The notes under the pieces were generated by a model. It was not told the origin of the DNA, made no database searches, and was given only the letters and a program-made list of their open reading frames with translations. Of a DNA stretch of 64,000 nucleotides, positions 31,972 through 42,319 are shown piece by piece. Source of the DNA: Amblyomma americanum (taxonomy: Eukaryota; Arthropoda; Arachnida; Ixodida; Ixodidae). A program made the position numbers and the translations under genes. The DNA is taken from positions 54,858,792 through 54,922,791 of the forward strand of contig NC_135505.1 of assembly GCF_052857255.1 (NCBI RefSeq), given 5' to 3'. Position 1 is the first letter of the stretch. Each line of letters starts with the position of its first letter.

Positions 31972-34760
31972 TTATGAATGCTGACTTCTCCCGATCACTC
32001 TCATCTACTTCAATTTGCCAATATCGAGTTTTAAAATCTATTGATGAGAAGCAACGTGCATTTTGTAGGGGATCAGCGGAATCATTGATGCAAAGGAGAG
32101 GCTCACGTCTTTTTTGGGCACTTGGTTGAGCTTGCGGTATTCAACGCAAAATTGTAAACTGCAGTCCTTTTTTTAGCAAGTACCACGGGGGAATGCCAGC
32201 GACTATGTGACGGTTGGACAGCGTCGTCTCTAAGTATTTCGGCCACCGGACGCTGAATGGCTTCGCGCTCTTTCGGAGCCACACGGTAAGGATCTTGTCG
32301 AATCGGGGAATCGCGTCATCTATGAAAATTTGATTTTTGGTCAAAAGTGTTCGGCCGATCCATGATTCTGAAGCAAAACAGTCTCGAAAGTGAACTATGA
32401 GATACAAAAGACGTTCCTGTTCTGACGACGACAAACTTGGGCTCACACCGACGGTGGGTGCGGGCGCCTTAATCACTGATCCTTCCTGTTGCAGCATAAA
32501 ACAGTCCATGAGAGACTGTCGAAAGAGGCCACAGTTGTGCCTTTCAGAATTTGGTGACGCTCGTAGCTGAAGTTTTCAGCAGCACTTCGGTGTGCCCATT
32601 GGCCAAGCTGACTAGCCCTCTAGCTACAGACACACCTCGTCTGAGTATAAGGGTGACTGCCTTTCGGCTACGCCATCGCGGTATGCGCCATTTCGCACTT
32701 CACTTCAACAACAGAGCATGATCACGGAGGAAATGTCACCCCCTCATTGACAACTCGTAAGGGCATCAGTGGTTATTCCGCATAACAAAGGTCTCCACAA
32801 TTTTTGGTGAAGGCAAAGACGTTGTCCCGGAAGCTTATTACAGCCCCATGAAGGCGCACAAAGTCCATGCCCAAGTTGAGGCCTTTGAACAGTCTGAGAG
32901 AATAACGAAGCCGCCAACGAACGCTGAGTTTCGTATTCCTATCCGGGCAGTGCACTTCCCAGTCAGTGCAAGTAGCTGACCCCCAGAACTTCTTATTACT
33001 GGCCCAGTCCATGCGGTTTTTACTTTGCGCAACCTGCCAGCCAGTTTTTGGCTAATTGAAAAATCCGTCCCGGTACCAACCAGAGCGTGTACTTCCAAAT
33101 CAATACAAACGGCGAGATCAGAGCTAACAACGTCGTCTCGGTTGCGCGTCTCTTACGGCGTTTGCCACCGAAGTGCGCTAAGGCCGGCGCTATCAGTTTC
33201 GTCGTCGGGGCTGTTCATCTGGTGCGGCATGTTCGGCGGTAATGTAGACGGTATTTTCGGTGATAGTGCGACAGGGTCAATGGAAACAGCGGCGTCAGAG
33301 TCACGGGTTGTGGTCGACAGTTGCGGCGGTAGTGAGGGTTTTGAAATTATTCGACTGGTTGCGACCTCCCCTCGCGAGGTTGCGGCTGTTAGTTTCCCCG
33401 GCGAGGGCTCCGGGTCCGCCGTCCGCTAACGTCAGCATCGTTATGACGCGTCGGCGAAGAATAACGCTGTGGAGATGGGGAGCGGCGGCGGAAGCCCGGT
33501 GAGTTGGCTTCCTTGCTGAGCTGCGGGTCCTCGATTCGGGGAGGGCCAGCTTCGAAACGGCGGCGAGCAGAAGCAGGCGGAAAACCTGCTCCTCTTGGTG
33601 GTAGCGGCAGTACCTAAACACATGGCCAGGTTGTCCGCAGAAGAAACAAAGTGGTCGGCTGTCATAAGAGCGCCACATGTCAGTTCGGCGTGGTTGAGAC
33701 CGGCAGGGAGGTGTCCACTGAGACCCCTGGAAGAATCCCGTCTGTTGACAGCTCGGTGAGCTCGGTGGGGCATGGTCTGGCGGCGGGTGGCAAACGACTG
33801 CCGCATAGCTCGCGGGTTGCGGCTCCGGCTCATAGTTAGGCGCAGTAATGACGACCGTGTTGCTGTCGGGTTGTGGCACGTGGTATGGTTCGCAAATGGC
33901 TGCCGCGTTGTCATCTGGGTGAGACTCATTGTATGGTGCCGACAATGACAGGGCGTACCGCAGCTCTTTCCTTATGGCTGTTGCGACGGCCTCAGGTGAC
34001 TGAACGCTCGTAGCAGTAATTCGCTGCAGTTCCTCGAGCAAAATTTATCGAATGAGTTCTGGAAGAGTGCTCCTATCGGTTGCAGTGAGTGCCGCCGCAT
34101 TCGTGGGAACGCCATTGAACGGTCGGTCGTACCGGAGCACCATTCTTGGAGGGCTCGCTCTATAGCTGTAGCGTCTTTGATGAACTCACCGACGGTTTGA
34201 GGTGGGTTGCGCACCAAGGCGGCGAACACCTGCTCCTTGACGTCATGCATGAGATGTCGTAGCCTCCTTTGCTCAGTAATATCACGGTTGGCACGGCGAA
34301 TAAGTCAGGCAGTGTCTTACGCAAAAATAGCTACGCTTTCATTCGGCTTCTGGACGCGCACTTCAAGCAGGCGCAGCGCATTGTCTCGTCGACCAGGACT
34401 GGCAAAAGTGTCCACCAACTGGCGGCGGATGTCATTCTATGTGAACAAGCTGGACTCATGGTTTTCAAACCAAGTTCTAGCATTATCTTGAAGTATAAAA
34501 TAAACGTTGCAAAGCTTCTGGTCCGCGCTCCATTGGTTGAACTTGGCTACTCGTTCAAACTGGTCGAGCCAGTCTTCCACACCTTCAAACACGTTCCCGC
34601 GGAAGCACTCTGGCACCTTGGTGTTGTGAAGAGTCAACGGCGTAGGGGTGGAAGGTGCCATGGTTTCGGAGGCCAGGCAAACTTTGACATTTGAAGAGCC
34701 GCCCTGCAGATTGTTTTCCTCCCGGGCAAGGCCTAGACGGCGGCGGCTAATGCGATGAAC
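31972..34760 (-). pseudogene. Nested gypsy element: gag, protease, RT start
   Basis: Minus strand. The leader reads REENNLQGGSSNVKVCLASE, then gag from MAPSTPTPLTLHN (34661) with CFRGNVFEGVEDWLDQFERV and ARTWFENHESS. Gag goes on in other frames (34250-33972: NPPQTVGEFIKDATAIERAL). A zinc knuckle CFFCGQPGHVFRYC lies in 33301-34041. The protease at 32838-33098 reads LVGTGTDFSISQKLAG, so the catalytic DTG is GTG, then RKVKTAWTGPVIRSSGGQLL. The pre-RT segment is near 32560-32720, and 32141-32509 leads to RT VEYRKLNQVPKKD and RYWQIEVDESDREKSAFITP at 31972-32150. There the RTE insertion breaks it. Frameshifts throughout. No 5' LTR or primer-binding site could be found beyond 34760. Confidence 0.88.
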
Positions 34761-35585
34761 AGGCGTGTCGATATCCGGGACCCGCTGTGGAGTGCCGGCA
34801 ATATGAATGACTCACATTATGGACAGTTTTTGTGGCAACTAAACATTTTCTGTTTATTGACGCCTCATAAATATGGAATTTGGCTGTCTGGACAATGTAC
34901 AGGGTGAAAATGCACAGAATCCACTGGTATCTCTGTACTTTTGTCCCAATAACATGGATAGCTAGCAATGAGAACAAAAATCCCGAGTTCCTTACCACAT
35001 GTCGCACCACTCATAATCAGGGTCCATAACACCAGTAAAACGCAGGTGAATGTGCAAATGCTGTGGTAAAGGCCTTCTTGTGTGTTTGAGATTTCACGGT
35101 TTATTGTGGCCAGGCACCTGGTTGACAATCCTTACCAGTGCCGCACTGCATGACTTTCTACCCAACAAAACCTCTGTATCCTCCATTGAAATCTACATTC
35201 AACAGATGTCATCTCAGTGAGTACAGAGTTTTGGGATGTGAACAGTCGTAGTAGGAAACATCGAATCAAGAGGCATTAGGAGCTTCCAATGTGCTTCAAC
35301 CTGAAGCACCTGACTTTCAAGTTATTGGCGACTAGAATAATGAACCTCGACCTTCTAAAATTGCCCCATAATCACTTCACTGGCAGCCACTAGGCGCAGG
35401 AGTCTGTAATTATGTATTTTTTTAATATTTGTTTTTCTTTGTCTTCATGATTTATTATTAAGGACGACTGACTTCATAGAAACTTTTTCTTGGGAACCAA
35501 ATTGGACACATTAACGAGGAAAAACTGTACACTTATTTGGGCATAATGAATTCGCACTCCTCAAATGCATAAGTATTCTGGGGCT
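34761..35585. other. No recognised gene
   Basis: Open frames on the minus strand (34747-35128) have no domain I recognise. A 5' LTR of the gypsy element would be expected here but is not visible, so a deletion or another element's boundary lies near 34800. Confidence 0.4.
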
Positions 35586-35589
35586 AGAA

Positions 35590-35864
35590 TTATAAATCAT
35601 AGCAGGGAAGAGTTATGAGTAGAGTTCGCAGATATAAATAATTTACGGATCATGAATACCTCCTTACACAAAAGAGAGAACAGGAATTGGACCTGGAAGA
35701 GCCCCAATGGTGAGACTAAAAACGAAATGGACTTTATACTATGCGCTCAGCCTGGCACTGTGCATGATGTGGAGGTCTTAGGCAAGGTTCACTGTTGCGA
35801 CCACAGAATAGTAAGGTCTCTAATCTATTTCATTTAACAAATCATGCAGGCCCAAGTGGGCGGT
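35590..35864 (+). mobile_element. RTE LINE copy 2, endonuclease end
   Basis: The plus strand reads KRENRNWTWKSPNGETKNEM, then DFILCAQPGTVHDVEVLGKV and DHRIVRSL. This is the end of the APE-type endonuclease of the RTE family; the SDHR motif has become CDHR. It continues at 36279 after an inserted CR1 fragment. Confidence 0.8.
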
Positions 35865-35872
35865 AGCGAAAG
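35865..35872. repeat. Target-site duplication of CR1 fragment (left)
   Basis: agcgaaag, identical to 36271-36278. Confidence 0.55.
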
Positions 35873-36270
35873 CAAAAATACAGCATTGTGCATATCAATT
35901 TGTGGCGCGAAACAAGTAAAATACACTGAGACATGTTCGACTCTTAAAATAAAACATACATAAATACGAAACATGAATATGAGGTAGACGACAACAATTT
36001 TTCAATGGAACCAATAAACATGATGACATCAGAAGGCAGCTTGTTCCAACCCTCGATAGTGCATGGATAAAAAGAATATTTAAAGGCATTAATTTTAGTT
36101 TGATACGGCGTTAAAGAATGTGCATATTGATGTCTTATGGGACGAGTTGCAAGGGGTAAGAATTTAATGTCGGAACTCATGGAGAGTTTGTTGTTTTTAA
36201 GCAAAAATAGAGCTTCGAAGAGGGAACATAAAGTAATGAAGCGGAAGCCCATTAGCAAATAAGCAGCAAG
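35873..36270 (-). mobile_element. CR1-type LINE 3' end inserted in the RTE copy
   Basis: The minus strand reads SDIKFLPLATRPIRHQYAHS, then TKINAFKYSFYPCTIEGWNK and LPSDV. This is the usual C-terminus of CR1/Jockey-like RT proteins (F-P-R-T-I-x-x-W-N-x-L-P). The 3' UTR runs to about 35873. The flanks carry an 8-bp direct repeat, and the RTE reads through in order on both sides, so this is a short 5'-truncated insertion. Confidence 0.72.
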
Positions 36271-36278
36271 AGCGAAAG
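36271..36278. repeat. Target-site duplication of CR1 fragment (right)
   Basis: agcgaaag; pairs with 35865-35872. Confidence 0.55.
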
Positions 36279-37630
36279 TAGAAGGATTCAGGATTTCACT
36301 GCAGAAAAGATATTCGGCTTTTACTCTGGAAGACGATTTTAAAATTCAAACAATGAACGATAATCTCATTGCTATGATTGCGGAGTCCGCCATAGAAGTA
36401 GCTGGTAGGATAGTTCGACAGGAAAAGGCAAGCTATCTCCGGAGAAAAAGATCTGATTAAAAAACGCCAAGGCTTGAGGTCGTCTAGCCCTAGAGACAAA
36501 ATAGAACAAGAAGAGCTATCGAAGTTAGTAAGCACTCGCAAGGTGCCAGACATAAGGAAGTTTATTATGGAAAGAATCGCACATGCTCTAAAGAACAGAG
36601 GTAGCCTAAAAAAGGTGAAGAGCAAAGAAGGCATAGGTAAAACCAGACGTACGCGTTAAAAGACAAGGAAGGCAATGCCATTAGCAATATGGCTAAGATG
36701 GTTCAAATAGCCGGAGTTCTATACAAATCTATACAATAGCCATGTAATCAGAATAAAAATTACAGAGACAGTTGCAAATTGCAATGCGTCATCCCGTAAG
36801 CAAAAAAACAGGAAGTAAAGAAAGCCTTAGGGGCAATGCAAAGGGGAGAAGCAGCTGGCAACGATCAGATAAGAACAGATCTGTTGAAGGACGGAAAGGA
36901 GATTGTGCTAGAAAAACTAGCCACCCTGTGTACACAATGCCTTATAACCCCGACCGTGTCACAAGCTTTGAAGAACGTTAACATTATCTTAATTCATAAC
37001 AAGGGAGACGCCAATGACATGAAAAATTACAGGCTGATCGGCTTACTGTCCGTTGGCTACAAGATATTTACTAAAGAAATCGCTAATAGAGTCATGGATA
37101 CCTTTGACTTCAATCAAACAAATAATCAGGCAGGCTTTCTTAAAAGATATTCCGCATTAGATGATATTCACAGTATCACTCAGGTGACAGAGAAATGCCC
37201 AGAATATTACCAGCTTCTATACAAAGGATTTATTGATTACGAGAAAGCATTTCACTCAGCGGATACTTCAGCAGTCATGCAGGTACTGTGGAGAGTGTAG
37301 AAGAGCCGTATGTGAAAATACTGGACGATGTCAATTTCAACTGCCCAGCTGGCACGGCAAATTCAAGAATAAAATTCCAATAACGAATGTGATCAGGCAA
37401 AAAGACACGATCTCCCCAATGCTCTCGACCGCCTTTTCACAGGAGGCACTCCCGAGGCCTGAATTAGAAAAAGTGGGGACAATAGTTATTTTAGAATACC
37501 TGAATAATCTGCGATTCCCTCATGACTGCCTTGCTGAGTCACTCAGAAGATGAATTGCAAAGCATTATGAATGAGTTAGACAGGCAGAGCAGAACGGTGG
37601 GTCTACGTCACATATATTAAGGAGCCTAAA
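36279..37630 (+). mobile_element. RTE LINE copy 2, linker and RT
   Basis: Plus-strand continuation. RYSAFTLEDDFKIQTMNDNL is followed by EQEELSKLVSTRKVPDIRKF and ERIAHALKNRGSLKKVKS, colinear with 30761-31057 of copy 1. RT (36836-37300): AGNDQIRTDLLKDG, NVNIILIHNKGDANDMKNYR, NQAGFLKRYSALDDIHSITQ, GFIDYEKAFHSADTSAVMQV. A frameshift follows, then RQKDTISPMLSTAFSQE. At the catalytic position this copy has LRFPHD where copy 1 has FADD, so it cannot be active. It ends without a thumb domain near 37630, just before an LTR-like sequence. Confidence 0.85.
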
Positions 37631-37651
37631 TTATATTTTAATAGAAAAAGG

Positions 37652-38000
37652 TGTGAAGCAGACGACGCGAATTAACCGAAGAATAAAAAAGAGGAAGAAG
37701 AAGCATTCGTTGAGCTGGAGAGAGATGATTGGCGGAGAAGCATTCGGTGAGGTGGAGAGATGATTGGTGGAGAAGAGAAGAACACGACGACAAGGTTTAC
37801 GTCGACTAACACCAAGGCTATAAAAGGGCGAGTGAGAGCGAGGCAGAGCTGGGAACAGCAGAGAAGCGGAGGCTCCGGCAGGTCAGGGACAGATCGGCTG
37901 GAAGAGAGCGACGCCGGCTACTGCTCTGGTGAGCTCACGTTCTACGACATCGCATGGTGGACTTCCTGCCGTGCCTGAGCCCGTTCTGCGGAGTCAGCAG
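37652..38000 (+). mobile_element. LTR-like sequence of a gypsy-type element
   Basis: Begins TGTGAAGCAGACGACG and carries a TATA box, tataaaag (37820-37827). Upstream is a tandem duplication of about 36 bp (gaagcattcgttgagctggag..., 37706-37772). A GA/GC-rich transcribed-looking leader follows. It precedes gag, protease and integrase sequence in the same orientation, the expected place for a 5' LTR. The right end is not defined because no partner copy is in the window. Confidence 0.5.
37706..37772. repeat. Tandem duplication of about 36 bp in the LTR upstream region
   Basis: gaagcattcgttgagctgga...gatgattggcgga is followed by gaagcattcggtgaggtgga...gatgattggtgga. Such duplications upstream of a TATA box are common in LTR enhancer regions. 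Confidence 0.7.
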
Positions 38001-38249
38001 AGGACGCTACCACCTGCTACGGCCAGGGGTGTCTCCAGCGCTGTTGCCACCCATCCGGGTGGTGCCCCCAACGCCAACAACACCGGCATGACATCCACGG
38101 GTGCTTGGACAGGGAGCATGTACGACACAGCCAGCGAGGCCAGCCCAAGCACGTCGAACGCCGCCAGCAACGCCAGCCCATGCACGCTGAACGCCGCCTC
38201 GACGCCGGCTACGGGATCCATACTGAAAAGAGTGTTGAAGGTGTGAGTG

Positions 38250-39448
38250 ACAAGCTTGTCACACAGCAATTTGTAGCGTGTTGCAGCTCAAAGCGGGCGC
38301 TATTCCTGAAAGAAAGAAAGTTGTGTTCGTTGGAAGAGTTCGCCGACACTGCTGACCAATTCCTCGAGGCTCAAGGGCTAAGAAATTAGAGTAAGGCGAA
38401 GGAGTAAACCCAAAAGGTCCTAGAGATAGATGCAGCAAAACCAAGAGCTTATGGCGGTGCGTCTAAGGCGCGAGTAAGGTGTTTTCGCTGCGTCAAGGTG
38501 GGACACCGTGCAGCTGACTGTCGGACTAGTAGCGCTGCCCAGAAAACACAGGTTGTGTGCCAAGGTTGTAAGAGGAGCGGTCATACTCTGGATGAGTGCC
38601 GATACAGAACGCAGGACCGAGCTGCATGCGTTGTCGACTCTAGGGTAGAACCTATCACGCCACCAGAAGTTCCACAGCTGAAAGGAGAGCAAAGGCCGCT
38701 GGAAAATGAGGCAGTGTGTGGAACACCCAAGTCGAAAGCAGCAATGCCAGTGGTGGTTGGGCAAATAGGAGACCGTCCTGTATTGGTGCTTAGAGACAGC
38801 GGAGCTAACACAGTCTTGGTTCGTAGAAGCCTGGCGAAGGACGAGGATCTTACAGGGGAAGCGTCGGGCGTCACTCTTGTAGATAGCACAGTGAGGTACC
38901 TTCCTGAAGCAAGGATTCTTGTGTCCACGCCATATTATACTGGACAGGTTGTGGCAAGATGCGTACACCAACCCATCTACGATCTCATCCTGGGAAACAT
39001 TACGGGTGCAAGAAGTGTCGAAGACCCCGATCCCGAGTGGAGGATGCTCGACGTTGAATAAAATACAAAGGAGGAGAGGCCCGCGACAGCTCAGACGGGT
39101 GCAGTCAGCTTCTCGTCGGCAGTGGAGACAAGAGCTCAAGCGACAGCCCGAGCAACGCAGCGTCAGCTCTCTACTCCTAGTGCGATGTGCTTGAGCGTAA
39201 CACCGGGAGAAATTGCAATTAGGCAAAAAGAAGACCCTAGCCTGAAGACTTGCTTCGAAAGAGTCGGGGAAAAAGTGAAAAGAAAGAAGAGTCGTACGTC
39301 ATTCGAATATCAATTAGTAAATGGTCTTCTGCACAGGGAATGCATTTTCAGTTCAGAAAGGCGGGTCCAACAGCTGGTGTTACCGAGAGATATGCGAGAG
39401 ACTGTGCTGCGCTTAGGACATGACGCCATTATGGCCGAGTCAGGTTGA
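38250..39448 (+). pseudogene. Gypsy-type gag end, protease, then integrase start (no RT between)
   Basis: The gag C-terminus reads SSKRALFLKERKLCSLEEFA, then ADQFLEAQGL (SCAN/gag-like; stop near 38390). Two zinc knuckles follow, CFRCVKVGHRAADC and CQGCKRSGHTLDEC (38475-38600). The retropepsin is VGQIGDRPVLVLRDSGANTV (about 38755-38820) with its catalytic DSG intact, then RYLPEARILVSTPYYTG and YDLILGN. A TAA at 39059-39061 interrupts. In the same frame it continues SAVETRAQATARA, LSVTPGEIAIRQKEDPSLKT, FEYQLVNGLLHRECI and QQLVLPRDMRETVLRLGHDA, the N-terminal part of a gypsy integrase, ending at 39446. RT and RNase H do not lie between protease and integrase. That fits either a deletion or a Gmr1-like pol order with integrase before RT. 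Confidence 0.78.
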
Positions 39449-39727
39449 TGTTGATGATGTAGCAATGTGCTCAAACCTGAAAGATGAGTGTCAAAAATAT
39501 TTGCCCCGTTGGTTTGCTTGCAAAAACCAATGGCGGCAGTGGTACCAATATGCACCTTTTATGCCTTTTCTGGCTTATTAAAGTTTCAGTGCAGGTACTG
39601 TTTGTAATCATAATCACACAGCAAACAATAAGATATTCATTCGAACTTTACAAACAAGCATGCATCTGCACATTTTGGGCTCTAAAAATTGGCTGGCTTC
39701 AACAACTACAAGGTGGACTAACCTAAG
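39449..39727. other. Boundary region, nothing recognised
   Basis: Lies between the truncated gypsy integrase and the 3' end of the CACTA-like pseudogene. The terminal repeat of the DNA transposon should lie here or nearby, but I could not find a CACTA-type end. Confidence 0.35.
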
Positions 39728-41000
39728 TTAGTCAATCCTATGGTTATTTGGGACACCAGACACGTAGTTGATGTCTGCACCACACAGAAAAATGCGTTGA
39801 GAAGATACATCCTCAGCTGAATAAAGGCGTACATTTCTTTCTGGAGGAGGGCGACTACATTTTGGCACGTACTTAATACCTCTGAAATTGTAATTTGATG
39901 TCAAAAGCTCACCACAGACTAAGAGTCTTTCTGGCACCTAACAGAACTGAGCATTTGTTAATTACTAGGCAGTACGTGCTATCATTCACCTTCACACATT
40001 AACAAAAGTTCTTCACAGCCCGGATGTAGGAGGTGGTATGAACGCTAAAACTATTCAGCTGAAGGCGAGAATAGAGAGTAATGGCAGGGACGGTTCCATA
40101 TCTGGCAATGGAAGTTCTTCAACTGAATGGTCTATCTGTTCAGAAAGTAAAGTTGCCCCATGTACCCCAAATTTTGATGATGAAAAATAATGTTTCCTCA
40201 TGATCTATTTTATGTTAGAAGAACTAGAAGCTATGTCTACAAATTTTAGGGTAGTTCTCAGCCACGATATTACGGCACAGCGCTCGGTAACCTGAAGTGG
40301 AACGCCTTGTGCGGCCTTAACCAGCTAGCTGGTCAATCCCATTTTCGAAAGGGAAAGTATAGGTTCCCCACAAGGGCCTAGCATTTCTGGCCTCTTTGGA
40401 AGATGGAGCAGTTGGTGTACATTATATAGGTTGCAACAGTAGGCCCATATAATGTATCAACTCTGCTGACAAAACGCGACAAGAAGCTCTCTGCTTCCTG
40501 TACATCAGCATCAGTGACGGACTCTTGCAAAAGTAGGAAATCTTCATTGCAAAACACTCAAATATGATTCAAATACGCAACAGACACTGCCTCCTTCAAA
40601 CTTGGCAATGAATAGTGTAGCAGCCAGTAAAGCCTCTAGGTTCCGTTTCAATGGTCTCTGTCACTGAGGGGTCGTGGAATCCGGCAAAATGAAACGGAAG
40701 GCTTCATTTTCATAATGATGCTATCCAGGCCACGCATGTATCGTCCAATGCAGTAGGGCTAGTCAGTTGCTGTCAACTATAAATCCAAGAGTTGCTTAGT
40801 AATTCCATCTGCAATGCAGTGCATCAGATAGGGTGCCATACAGCACAAAAAATTGAAGCCCTCTAGCTGACTGAGTGGTGAAGGTCTTTTCATGCCTTGC
40901 ACTGGCTGACCACACCGGTGCGTTTCCTTTGTGCCTTCGAGCGCGCCTTTGTTTGCGCGCAATGGTGGTGCTGTTCGGCTTGGAATGTACCGAAGAGTGC

Positions 41001-42319
41001 CTGAAATAAACTAATATTGAATTTCAGACTTATATTGCAGCAATACATGCCTATTACTAATATTATTATCACACTGGCACGCAATAATAACGCTCTCCAA
41101 CATTTTCCAGTCTTCAAGTGTATCCTAAATCTAAACGAAACTTTCATCCAAGAATGTGGCACACCAATGCACTAAAAACTACACTGCGCTCTTCACTGAA
41201 ATGCCATGTGCAATTGGCGTATGGTAAATTACAGGTTAAAGGATAAACTGCGCACTTCAATTTAGCAAAAACAAATCATAGGGGTTTAACGCTGGGTACA
41301 TCTGAGATCGAGCTATAGCTGTATGATATATTTTTTGAATTCTACTTGCCAAGATTTTTTAAAGTATATGACTTGTTATTGTAGCGTAATGTTGAATTTT
41401 AATCTAATTCTTTAATAATATTGCTTAATTGTAATGTTTATTTATTACATGCAACTAGTACAATGTAATTGCTCCTGATACAAGCTATCCAACATTACGT
41501 AACCTAATAATATAGCATAAAGTTCAATTTTCGTCACAATTAACTACCAGCCAATAAAACACGTATATCTGCAGTGCAACTGTACTGTTTACAACCTGTC
41601 TAACGATACAAGACTTGGCAATGCCGCGTAAAGTGCAATTTCTGGCAGAATTATTGGTAATCAAAACGTGTAAATAGTGCAGTGCAGCGGTAATACGCAC
41701 AAGCTACTCAATGATATGTGATTTGTCATTGTAGCATAAAGTTCAATCTTAATCCCATTAACTAATTTACAGTGATTGACACATCTATACAGTGCAACAT
41801 AAATGTACTCAATATAAATTATCAAACATATACAACAGATATCTAACAATATGACTACGCGTTGTAGCGTAAAATTCAATTTTAGGCAAAATTAACTCAG
41901 ACAAGCATAGTGTACAACGCATTTGTACTCAACATAAGCTATCCAACAATACTTAACTTGACATTCTGATAAAAAGCTCAATTTTTGTCAAATCTAATAT
42001 TGGTATTAATACATCTAATTAGTGCAAAGTCATTGTACTCAATATGAGCTATCCAAGGATATAGGACTTGTCGTTGTAACGTCAACAAAACTTTGTGTCA
42101 CTATTAGCTAGCGAGGTGTATTTATTCACGACACATAATTAGCACATCTCGATTGTACTCAGAATAAGCTAACCATTGATATAACATTTGTGTCGCTATG
42201 GCTTGACTTTGAAGGTTTGACCTTCAGGATGGTTGATCGTCCATGTTGTGCACTGAACAAGGTGCTCCATTTTTGCATTAAGCAGAGCTTTCGCTCTCAT
42301 ACAGAGAGCAGTAACTTAC
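41001..42319 (-). other. Intron of the CACTA-like transposase
   Basis: 1,319 bp. Donor AAG|GTAAGT (42320/42319), acceptor TTTATTTCAG|GC (41001/41000) on the minus strand. Splicing joins VEG and TLRYIPS in frame, matching the family's V-E-G-x-x-x-Y-P segment. Most of the intron is a degenerate tandem array. Confidence 0.75.
41245..42190. repeat. Degenerate tandem array, unit about 110 bp, about 7 to 8 copies
   Basis: The core gtagcgtaaagttcaatttt recurs in altered form near 41249, 41381, 41511, 41623, 41731, 41864, 41965 and 42075, at spacings of about 104 to 132 bp. Each copy also carries gtactcaatataagctatccaa and tgacttgtcatt words. The copies are old and diverged. The array lies wholly inside the intron of the CACTA-like transposase pseudogene. 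Candidates are subterminal repeats of the transposon or a small satellite. Confidence 0.8.

Noticed and set aside
36296..36634. 112-codon minus-strand frame
   Set aside because: It is the antisense shadow of the RTE linker on plus, which shows clear homology to 30761-31057.
41245..42190. CRISPR-like array
   Set aside because: Units are long and diverged with no constant short repeat and unique spacers; eukaryotic context; lies in an intron.
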